From NCBI GenBank assembly GCA_003354055.1, contig PIVQ01000143.1, positions 1 to 12,422 on the forward strand: a stretch of 12,422 bases of DNA, given 5' to 3'. How positions within the stretch are numbered: the first letter of the stretch is position 1; every line of letters starts with the position of its first letter. The notes under the pieces are model-generated. The model was not told the DNA's origin. It worked only from the letters and a program-made list of their open reading frames with translations, and did not search any database. Source of the DNA: Desulfobacteraceae bacterium. Its GTDB lineage: Bacteria > Desulfobacterota > Desulfobacteria > Desulfobacterales > Desulfobacteraceae. Made by a program: the position numbers and the translations under genes. Below, piece after piece: positions 6,501-12,422 of the stretch.

Positions 6501-7382
6501 CTATTCAATATTCTGAACCTGTTCTCTGATTCTTTCCAGTTCGGATTTCAGATCCACAACTCCGTGTGACAATTTAGCATTACCGGCCTTGGATCCTATG
6601 GTATTGAACTCTCTGTTGAACTCCTGGATCAGGAAGTTAAGCTTTCTGCCCTGGGACTCTTCGGCATCCATGATTTCCCGGAACATCTTCAGATGGCTGT
6701 GGATCCGGACGATTTCTTCTGACACATCACTTTTATCCGCCAGGATGGCTACTTCCTGGGCCAGGCGAATGGGATCAATCTGTTCGGCATCCGCAGTCAA
6801 TTTAGCCAACCGCTCTTCAAGTCTGGTTTTATACGTCTCAGGAACAGATGCTGCCTGGGTTTCAATATCCTTCATCTGCCCTTCAATCCAGTCCAGACGG
6901 TTATTTAGGTCCTGAAACAGGTTTTCTCCCTCTTGTTTCCGCATCTGGTCAAGATCCTTTGCCGCAATCTGCGCCGCTTCGCAGAGGACCTGTTTCAACA
7001 GTGCCTCATCCAATTGCTTTTTGGCAGCCACAATAATCTGTCTGGCGCCGAGAATAGTATCCAGGGGGATGTCTGCGGGCAAAGCCAGGGTCTCCTGGAC
7101 CTGTTTTACGGCCTTAAAATAGGAACGGGCCTTCACCTCATCAACCACAAACAGATCCTGCTCTTCTGAGGTATCAGTCAGATTCATCCGGATTTCAATA
7201 CGGCCCCGGCTGTGAAACTGCCCCATGATTTTCTTGATATCTTCTTCAAAGGGCTGGCAGGACTCAGGCAGATGAATTGAAAAATCCAGATACCTTGAAT
7301 TATAGGAACGCACAGTCAAATCGACGGTGAGGGCATCCCGGGTACAGGATGCCTTGGCAAAAGCGGTCATGCTTTTAATCAT
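6501..7382 (-). CDS. yicC: YicC/YloC family endoribonuclease
   Basis: This 293-residue protein shows the YicC family signature from end to end: MIKSMTAFAKAS at the start, VRSYNSRYLDFSIHLPE (24-40), SRGRIEIRMNL (58-68), MRKQEGENL (147-155), SDVSEEIVRIHSHLKMF (218-234), GRKLNFLIQEFNREFNTIGS (245-264) and ELERIREQVQNIE at the end. Family members are metal-dependent endoribonucleases with a role in small-RNA and mRNA turnover (E. coli YicC, B. subtilis YloC). The ATG overlaps the DUF4416 stop as ATGA, a sign of translational coupling. remA follows 25 bp downstream. Confidence 0.95.
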   Translation of the reverse strand: MIKSMTAFAKASCTRDALTVDLTVRSYNSRYLDFSIHLPESCQPFEEDIKKIMGQFHSRGRIEIRMNLTDTSEEQDLFVVDEVKARSYFKAVKQVQETLALPADIPLDTILGARQIIVAAKKQLDEALLKQVLCEAAQIAAKDLDQMRKQEGENLFQDLNNRLDWIEGQMKDIETQAASVPETYKTRLEERLAKLTADAEQIDPIRLAQEVAILADKSDVSEEIVRIHSHLKMFREIMDAEESQGRKLNFLIQEFNREFNTIGSKAGNAKLSHGVVDLKSELERIREQVQNIE

Positions 7383-7921
7383 AGGGTTTTCCTTTTATGT
7401 AACTTAAGATCCAGACGATATTTTTCTCTGACCTGGCCCAGGAAGTGAAAAACAGCATCCGAGGCATAATCCGGATAGGTCCACTCCAGGGTTTTAAACC
7501 CCTGCTTGCTCCACATCAGGGTCAGGTCAGCATAAATTTGGCTCCCGATGTAAACCCTGTGAGAATAGTCTTTTCCCGTGGCCAGAATAAATCTTGAGGC
7601 CAGCAGATATCCCGGGTCTATATTAATCTGGCGCTGGCCCTGTTCAAGATGAACATTTTCAATCTTGTTCGTCTTAAGTTTGATGGATGCTAAGTCGTCC
7701 TGTTCTATTAAGGGTTTGAACGCAACGAGTCTGCGAAACAGGGGGGCACCCATCTCTTTATAGTAATAGTCGGTAAAATTAAAATCAAGCCATTTGGACA
7801 TGATATCCACAGGCCCGCCGATCTTTTCCAAATCGGTAAAGATACGGTCAAAACTCCCCTTGTCTTTCATAAAGACGGAGATGACCAATTTGGCCGGATC
7901 CGGTGGTTTGGGTGTACTCAT
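7379..7921 (-). CDS. DUF4416 family protein
   Basis: This 180-residue protein fits the uncharacterised DUF4416 family. Recognisable blocks are DFNFTDYYYKEMGAPLFRRL, FKPLIEQDDLASIKLKTNKIE, RQINIDPGYLLASRFILATG, KDYSHRVYIGSQIYADLTLM and TLEWTYPDYAS. There is no signal peptide or membrane segment. The conserved NIDPGYL and TYPDY motifs suggest a soluble enzyme or binding protein, but no biochemical role is established. Its ATG lies six bases after the Trm112-like stop, and its own stop overlaps the yicC start (ATGA). This tight coupling suggests a link to RNA or nucleotide housekeeping by association only. Confidence 0.88.
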   Translation of the reverse strand: MSTPKPPDPAKLVISVFMKDKGSFDRIFTDLEKIGGPVDIMSKWLDFNFTDYYYKEMGAPLFRRLVAFKPLIEQDDLASIKLKTNKIENVHLEQGQRQINIDPGYLLASRFILATGKDYSHRVYIGSQIYADLTLMWSKQGFKTLEWTYPDYASDAVFHFLGQVREKYRLDLKLHKRKTL

Positions 7922-7927
7922 CTATCA

Positions 7928-8101
7928 CTATCCTTTAACAGGTTTAGCTTCTTCAATGAGCATAATGGGAATATCATCCCGAATTTCATAAAGCAGGGCG
8001 CAGGCGTCACATACCAGTCCGTCTTCTTTTTCCGTTAGAACAACATCCCCTTTGCACTTGGGGCAGACCAGTATCTCAAGCAACTCTTTGGAAACTGCCA
8101 T
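7928..8101 (-). CDS. Trm112-like small zinc-ribbon protein (UPF0434/YcaR type)
   Basis: This 57-residue ORF translates to MAVSKELLEILVCPKCKGDV, then VLTEKEDGLVCDACALLYEI and RDDIPIMLIEEAKPVKG. The two CxxC pairs (Cys13/Cys16 and Cys31/Cys34) and the closing YEIRDDIPIML motif are diagnostic of the Trm112/YcaR family. Trm112 in eukaryotes and archaea is an activating subunit for methyltransferases; the bacterial role is not settled. A good AAAGGAG lies about eight bases before the ATG. It follows msbA by 19 bp. E. coli also keeps ycaR in an msbA-lpxK-ycaR-kdsB cluster, so this linkage is old. No lpxK is present here. Confidence 0.93.
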   Translation of the reverse strand: MAVSKELLEILVCPKCKGDVVLTEKEDGLVCDACALLYEIRDDIPIMLIEEAKPVKG

Positions 8102-8120
8102 GACATTACTCCTTTTGAAT

Positions 8121-9908
8121 TTATGCAGTTACAGAGGCTGACATAGTTTTACCGTTTGTCTTGACCGTCTGCATGGATTGTAATTTGTAGTAGGCCCCTT
8201 TTTGGGCCATGAGTTCTTCATGGGTGCCCTGTTCTGCAATGGCACCGTTTTTCAATAGAATAATTCTTGAGGCATAATCAATGGTAGACAGCCTGTGGGC
8301 AATAACAAATGAGGTTCTGCCCTTCATCAGATTCTCCAGCGCCTTTTGTACCACTTTTTCCGCCTGGGAATCCAGCGCAGATGTGGCCTCGTCCAGAATC
8401 AGGACAGGAGAGTTCTTGATTAAAGCCCTGGCGATGCAGAGCCGCTGTTTTTCTCCACCGGAGAGCCTGGATCCCAGTTCACCGATCACCGTGTCATACC
8501 CATTAGGAAAACCTGATATAAAATCATGGGCAAAGGCTGCTTTGGCGGCCTCTTCTATCTCCCGTTCCGTGGCATCCATTTTTCCGTACCTAATGTTTTC
8601 CCGTACGGTTTCATTAAAGAGAATCGGCTCCTGGGTCACAATGGAGATATGGGATCTTAACGACTCAATGGACAAATCTCTGACATCATGACCGGCAATG
8701 GTCACCCGCCCCCCTGTCACATCGTAGAGTCTGGGGATCAGATTCACAAGAGAGGTTTTACCGCCCCCACTCATTCCCACAAGGGCCAAAACCTCACCCG
8801 GGGCCACAGAAAGATTGATCTTATCCAGTGCAATACCCTCTTTGGGGCCATAGCTGAAGCTCACATTCTCAAAATTCACGTTGCAAACCGCGTCATCAAG
8901 AACATGGGCATCCTCTTTTTCCCGGATCGTGGTTTCCTCTTCAAGGATGTCAAAAACCCTGGATGCGGCAGCTATGCCTTCCTGAATGGTGTTGTTGAGC
9001 AGTGATAATTTTTTTACCGGATCATAGAGCATCATTACGGCGGTCAGGAAGGAAAAGAAAACCCCAGGTGTGGAGGTACCGTTAATGACCCGCATCCCGC
9101 CAAACCAGATGATAAATGCGATACCTAATCCACCGAGAAACTCCATCACGGGAGAAGACAATGCTCTGGCAATGACTTTTTTCATCTCAAGGGTAAAAAG
9201 CGTTTTTGTTTTCTCTTTGAACCTCTTTTTTTCGAAATCCTGAAGATTGAAGATCTTTATTATTTTGGCACCGGAAAAGGTTTCATGAAGAAAGGCATTC
9301 AAATCTGCCATAGTTATCTGAGTACCGGTAGAATAACGCCTGACCCGACGGCCAAATATTAAAATCGGATAAAAGGCCAGAGGCAAAACGACAAAGGCCC
9401 CAAGGGCCAGTTGCCAGTCACGGTAAAAAATAACGCACAAAAAGGCGATAACGGAAAAGAAGTCCCGAAACAGATTGATAACAGCGGTTGAGACCATACC
9501 TTTGACGATATTCACATCATTGGTGATCCTTGACATGAGTGCCCCGGTTTTTTCCTTGTGTATAAAGGCAAGGGGAAGATCTGTGATTTTTTCATAAAGA
9601 CCATCTCTGAAATACCGAATGATTTTCTCCCCGATATAATTCATCAGATATTCAGAGCCATAAGAGCCCACCCCTTTTAGGAAGAAAACCAGAATGGCAA
9701 GGCCGGGTATCAACAGGAGCATGTCCCTATTTTTGGCAATAAAGATATCATCCATTACCGGCTTGACAAGCAGTGCCATGGCACCGTTGGTACCGGCCAC
9801 CACCACCATGCACAGGGCCGCCAATGCCAATATTTTCCAGTACCCGGATACCAATTCTATAATCTTTTTTCGACGGTCTTTGGATAGTCCGGCTTTTTTT
9901 ATTTCCAT
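8121..9908 (-). CDS. msbA: Lipid A export ABC transporter MsbA (ATP-binding/permease)
   Basis: This 595-residue half-transporter should dimerise in the inner membrane and flip lipid A-core from the cytoplasmic to the periplasmic leaflet. The membrane domain covers about residues 20-310 with six hydrophobic segments (for example 26-48, 64-80, 150-162, 166-186 and 258-275). The nucleotide-binding domain follows: Walker A GMSGGGKTS (378-386), Q-loop Gln426 in VTQEPILFNETV, signature LSGGEKQRL (482-490), Walker B VLILDE (502-507) and switch His538 in IAHRLST. Two small departures from the usual motifs are Thr-Ser in place of Ser-Thr after the Walker A lysine, and GGEKQR rather than GGQRQR. Neither removes a catalytic residue. 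It heads the seven-gene operon, behind a strong-looking promoter and divergent from waaA. A general multidrug exporter is a less likely alternative. Confidence 0.92.
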   Translation of the reverse strand: MEIKKAGLSKDRRKKIIELVSGYWKILALAALCMVVVAGTNGAMALLVKPVMDDIFIAKNRDMLLLIPGLAILVFFLKGVGSYGSEYLMNYIGEKIIRYFRDGLYEKITDLPLAFIHKEKTGALMSRITNDVNIVKGMVSTAVINLFRDFFSVIAFLCVIFYRDWQLALGAFVVLPLAFYPILIFGRRVRRYSTGTQITMADLNAFLHETFSGAKIIKIFNLQDFEKKRFKEKTKTLFTLEMKKVIARALSSPVMEFLGGLGIAFIIWFGGMRVINGTSTPGVFFSFLTAVMMLYDPVKKLSLLNNTIQEGIAAASRVFDILEEETTIREKEDAHVLDDAVCNVNFENVSFSYGPKEGIALDKINLSVAPGEVLALVGMSGGGKTSLVNLIPRLYDVTGGRVTIAGHDVRDLSIESLRSHISIVTQEPILFNETVRENIRYGKMDATEREIEEAAKAAFAHDFISGFPNGYDTVIGELGSRLSGGEKQRLCIARALIKNSPVLILDEATSALDSQAEKVVQKALENLMKGRTSFVIAHRLSTIDYASRIILLKNGAIAEQGTHEELMAQKGAYYKLQSMQTVKTNGKTMSASVTA

Positions 9909-9939
9909 GGGGTATTGTATCGCTTTCTTTTTATCTGCT

Positions 9940-9967
9940 TTTATATTTAGGATCCAAGTATTGTCAA
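9940..9967 (-). promoter_or_regulatory. Sigma70-type promoter for the msbA operon
   Basis: On the minus strand a perfect TTGACA -35 box (9962-9967) is followed after 16 bp by TATAAA (9940-9945). This gives a leader of roughly 25 nt before the msbA ATG. It lies in the 89-bp gap shared with divergent waaA. No strong Shine-Dalgarno is visible before the msbA ATG. Confidence 0.6.
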
Positions 9968-9997
9968 TCTGTTAAAAACATGAGACCATAACGCCCC

Positions 9998-11269
9998 ATG
10001 ACAAAGTGTGCATTTATACCCAATTTTTTAAGATTTTACAATATCCTCTGGCAAACAGCCCTGCCTTTTTTAAAACGGAACCAACGGCTTAATTCCTCAT
10101 TTGAAAAACGGGTGCAGACCGATCATCTGAATCCGGCCGATATATGGATTCAGGCAGCTTCCGCAGGAGAGGCCTTTCTGGCCCTCTCAATTCTGCATAC
10201 CCTTGAACCGCAACAGCCTTGCCGGATCCTTGTGACCACCACCACGGATCAGGGATTGGAAATTCTGGAGAACGGAATAAACCGCCATTTAGTTCATAAC
10301 AATATCCAGATAACCCTGGACCGGTTTCCCTTTGATATTCCGGGCACTGTATCCAGCGCTGTCCGACGGGTTAATCCCAAGGTCATGGTCCTGCTGGAAA
10401 CAGAACTCTGGCCGGCCCATCTCCATGCCCTGAAAGAGAATAACACCCGGATTCTTATTCTCAATGCCAGGCTGTCCGCCCGGAGTGGACGGCACTACAG
10501 CGCCACACGTTTTCTTTGGAAATGTCTGGCCCCGGACCTTATCCTGGCCACCTCGAAACAGGATGCCGGGCGTTATGCCCGGATGTTTACAGACACCCGG
10601 ATCAGCACCATGGAGAATATCAAATTCGATATCATGGATACCGGTATAGCTGACCATGAGCTATCAGATCTTGATACCCTTTTTCCCAAAGAGATCCCCC
10701 TGTCCATCCTGGCATCTGTCCGCAGACAGGAGGAACCTTATATGATGGAACTGCTCAAGAAACTTAAAACGGAATGTCCCACACAGATCATCGCCATATT
10801 CCCCAGGCATATGCACAGGATAGCCCCCATATCCAAACAACTTAAAAAACAGGGGATAAAATTTCAATTAAGATCTCAACAAACCGGCCCTGTGACAGCC
10901 CCCACCATCATCCTCTGGGATCAATTCGGAGAGCTGCGCAAAGCTTACGCCCATGCATCAACCGTATTTGTGGGCGGCAGCCTGAAACCCTTAGGCGGCC
11001 AGAACTTTATTGAACCGGCTGTCTTAGGCATTCCCACAGTGACCGGTCCCTTTTGGGATGATTTTATCTGGGTGGGTAAAGACATTTTTGACCAGGGCAT
11101 TGTCAACCAGTGCAGGAATTGGCAAGCTGTGGCCGACACCATGTTAGACCATCTAAAAACACCCAAGGACATCTCGGACCGCAGACATCAGGCCAAAAAA
11201 TATGTTCAAGAGCACAGAGGTGGATCCGAATCTGCCTGCAGCGCCATTCTTAAGGCCATGGACTCCTAA
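9998..11269 (+). CDS. waaA: 3-deoxy-D-manno-octulosonic acid (Kdo) transferase
   Basis: This 423-residue GT-B glycosyltransferase should add Kdo from CMP-Kdo to lipid IVA at the inner-membrane surface, making the lipid A inner core. The N-terminus carries a short hydrophobic anchor (FLRFYNILWQTALPFL). WIQAASAGE (50-58) holds the catalytic base Glu58. ETELWP (134-139), the basic FPRHMHR (268-274) and the CMP-Kdo site FVGGSLKPLGGQNFIEP (324-340) all match the family. Length is normal. The Shine-Dalgarno before ATG 9998 is weak. Divergence from msbA puts two consecutive lipid A steps under one control region. Whether it adds one or two Kdo residues cannot be told from sequence. Confidence 0.94.
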   Translation: MTKCAFIPNFLRFYNILWQTALPFLKRNQRLNSSFEKRVQTDHLNPADIWIQAASAGEAFLALSILHTLEPQQPCRILVTTTTDQGLEILENGINRHLVHNNIQITLDRFPFDIPGTVSSAVRRVNPKVMVLLETELWPAHLHALKENNTRILILNARLSARSGRHYSATRFLWKCLAPDLILATSKQDAGRYARMFTDTRISTMENIKFDIMDTGIADHELSDLDTLFPKEIPLSILASVRRQEEPYMMELLKKLKTECPTQIIAIFPRHMHRIAPISKQLKKQGIKFQLRSQQTGPVTAPTIILWDQFGELRKAYAHASTVFVGGSLKPLGGQNFIEPAVLGIPTVTGPFWDDFIWVGKDIFDQGIVNQCRNWQAVADTMLDHLKTPKDISDRRHQAKKYVQEHRGGSESACSAILKAMDS

Positions 11270-11280
11270 GGATCGGCTCC

Positions 11281-11358
11281 CAAATTACTTGATCTTTTAT
11301 TTTCAAAATACCCAGTCTTTTAAGGGGTTTTGGAAACAATTTAGATCAAGTAATTTTG
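11281..11358. repeat. Long imperfect hairpin between convergent genes
   Basis: AAATTACTTGATCT (11282-11295) and AGATCAAGTAATTT (11343-11356) are exact complements over 14 bp. The pairing extends by one more base pair past a bulge. Inside, CAAAATACCC and GGGGTTTTG give a second imperfect stem. The structure occupies most of the gap between waaA and the convergent SpoIIAA-like gene. It may act as a bidirectional terminator, stabilise 3' ends, or be a small dispersed repeat. Confidence 0.65.
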
Positions 11359-11367
11359 TAACGATTC

Positions 11368-11736
11368 CTAAGCTTCAGAGATTAAAAAGGCTATGGCCTC
11401 ATCCTTCTCATCCATTGAAAATCCTTTCATTTCAATGTTCCTGAACAGCTTGCCTTCCAGGTCGATCAAACGAGGAATCCATTTTTTATCAGCCACCACA
11501 GCAATCCGGCCAAAGTTTGACAGGCCCACATCCAGAAAAAATTTCAACTTCTCACCCATGGCTTCCAGCTCCACACCGCCAATACTTGTGATTTCCTGAT
11601 AGAGATTGATCTTCTCTCCCCGCCCAATGATCTCCCGGAACAGATCAAGAACCGATTTCATCTCTTCAGTTGAAATCTTGCCTTCCAGCCGATAAGCCAC
11701 AACACCCGGCACACCAATATCCAAAAATTCAAGCAT
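11368..11736 (-). CDS. SpoIIAA-like / STAS-SEC14-type small protein
   Basis: I place the start at ATG 11736, giving 122 residues from MLEFLDIGVPGVVAYRLEGK. AAGGAGA lies six bases upstream, and the family's normal N-terminus begins here. A longer reading to 11865 would add 43 unrelated residues and cover the promoter. The pattern VVAYRLEGKISTEEMKSVLD, INLYQEI, FGRIAVVADKKWI and a closing acidic helix (EKDEAIAFL) fits the SpoIIAA-like (DUF3478) family. These are soluble STAS-fold proteins, usually single-domain and of unknown role; a link to membrane or lipid binding is proposed for SEC14-type relatives. No partner kinase is adjacent. It converges on waaA across a hairpin and diverges from the thioesterase gene. 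Confidence 0.85.
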   Translation of the reverse strand: MLEFLDIGVPGVVAYRLEGKISTEEMKSVLDLFREIIGRGEKINLYQEITSIGGVELEAMGEKLKFFLDVGLSNFGRIAVVADKKWIPRLIDLEGKLFRNIEMKGFSMDEKDEAIAFLISEA

Positions 11737-11777
11737 GGGATTCTCCTTAAAACTGTGAGTTGAATAACATGAAGTCC

Positions 11778-11805
11778 AATGTAACAGGATACACCGAGCT
11801 GTCAA
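11778..11805 (-). promoter_or_regulatory. Candidate promoter for the SpoIIAA-like gene
   Basis: On the minus strand TTGACA (11800-11805) is followed after 16 bp by TACATT (11778-11783), which matches the -10 consensus at four of six positions. The leader would be about 35 nt. The position just upstream of the chosen start supports that start over the longer reading. Confidence 0.45.
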
Positions 11806-11917
11806 CACCTCGAAAAAATATTCAGCGCTCCCCCAAACGGGTGATGGCAACAGGGGTAAAAGCATCTATAGTCACTCTCAAATCCTATCTGAATAATTAT
11901 AAGCGGAGGCTCGAATA

Positions 11918-12406
11918 ATGGAAGTAACCGATTTTAACAAAGAACCTGAAACTAAAATTGCCATACGATTTCAAGACTGTGATCCCTTCGGCCACCTGAA
12001 CAATGCCAGATACATTGACTATTTTGTCAATGCCCGGGAAGATCATCTGGCGGATTATTATGATCTTGATATCTATGAAAGGCAACGCCGGACAAAAACC
12101 AACTGGGTGGTTGCCAAAACAAAGATTGCCTATATTTTTCCAGTAATTTTCAGGGAAACGGTGACCATTAAAACCCGCCTTATCAGGTTCACGGAAAATT
12201 CTCTTCTCATGGAAGGCGTGATGTCCGGTAAAAAAGGCGATTTAAAATCCGTAATCTGGATTGAATTCAGATATTTTGACCTGGCAAAGGGAAAACCGGG
12301 CCGACACCCGGACAACCTCATGGAATTGTTTGACAGAATTACTATCAAAGGGATTAATACAGATAGCTTTGATTCACGGGTCAGGGACATCCGGAATGAA
12401 AATTAA
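11918..12406 (+). CDS. Hotdog-fold (4HBT) acyl-CoA thioesterase
   Basis: This 162-residue protein belongs to the 4-hydroxybenzoyl-CoA thioesterase (YbgC/FadM-like) family, which hydrolyses acyl-CoA thioesters in the cytoplasm. The N-terminal signature RFQDCDPFGHLNNARYIDYF (17-36) holds the catalytic aspartate Asp22 and the conserved HLNN loop. The beta segments VVAKTKIAYIFPVIFRETVT (64-83) and SVIWIEFRYFDLAKGKPGRH (110-129) complete the single hotdog domain. Length is normal for the family, and GGAGG lies nine bases before the ATG. The substrate chain cannot be inferred. The 16 bases after its stop hold nothing recognisable. Confidence 0.9.
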   Translation: MEVTDFNKEPETKIAIRFQDCDPFGHLNNARYIDYFVNAREDHLADYYDLDIYERQRRTKTNWVVAKTKIAYIFPVIFRETVTIKTRLIRFTENSLLMEGVMSGKKGDLKSVIWIEFRYFDLAKGKPGRHPDNLMELFDRITIKGINTDSFDSRVRDIRNEN

Positions 12407-12422
12407 GTGGGCAAGATGCAAC

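Noticed and set aside
10289..10657. Antisense 122-residue ORF within waaA
   Set aside because: It is the shadow of a conserved glycosyltransferase gene, with no independent start signal.
11737..11865. A 43-residue N-terminal extension of the SpoIIAA-like protein
   Set aside because: The extension is not family-like, it overlaps a candidate promoter, and the internal ATG at 11736 has a strong ribosome binding site.

Overview
The window looks like chromosomal DNA from a Gram-negative, moderate-GC deltaproteobacterium, most likely a sulfate reducer of the Desulfobacterales type (inference). The support is the combination of lipid A/Kdo genes (msbA, waaA), a RemA-family regulator between yicC and gmk, a DUF4416 gene, and a PAS sensor kinase with the AGGIAHDFNN-type phosphoacceptor box common in that group. 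No tRNA, rRNA, CRISPR array or intact transposase is visible.

Layout, left to right. Positions 1-1223 (minus) hold the N-terminal 407 codons of a membrane-bound PAS-PAS histidine kinase that runs off the left edge. Positions 1224-1802 form the only long stretch without a confident gene; it contains a 60-codon open segment that reads like a gene remnant. Positions 1803-2696 (minus) hold an unusual MarR helix-turn-helix/DJ-1-PfpI fusion. It lacks the MarR N-terminus and is visibly more AT-rich than its neighbours, so it is probably acquired and perhaps decayed. Then come an arylamine N-acetyltransferase (2795-3616), a small overlapping ORF with a nonamer repeat (3630-3809), and a comF-type phosphoribosyltransferase (3784-4554), all on the minus strand. 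A roughly 140-bp inverted-repeat element (4624-4763) separates comF from the next operon and supplies the last codon and stop of rlmB.

Positions 4756-9908 (minus) are a compact seven-gene operon read right to left: msbA, a Trm112-like zinc-ribbon gene, a DUF4416 gene, yicC, remA, gmk and rlmB. Gaps are at most about 25 bp, with ATGA or near-zero junctions, and a near-consensus sigma70-type promoter sits upstream of msbA. The operon links lipid A flipping with RNA processing (YicC endoribonuclease), nucleotide supply (guanylate kinase) and ribosome modification (RlmB).

waaA (Kdo transferase) is divergent from msbA at 9998-11269 (plus), so an outer-membrane biogenesis pair shares one 89-bp control region. 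waaA converges on a SpoIIAA/STAS-like gene (11368-11736, minus), with a long imperfect hairpin between them. The last gene, a hotdog-fold (4HBT) thioesterase (11918-12406, plus), diverges from the SpoIIAA-like gene.

Most of the window is ordinary housekeeping sequence. The parts that deserve a second look are the truncated MarR/DJ-1 fusion and its breakpoint, the two inverted-repeat elements, the small overlapping ORF after comF, and the orphan open segment near 1612-1794.
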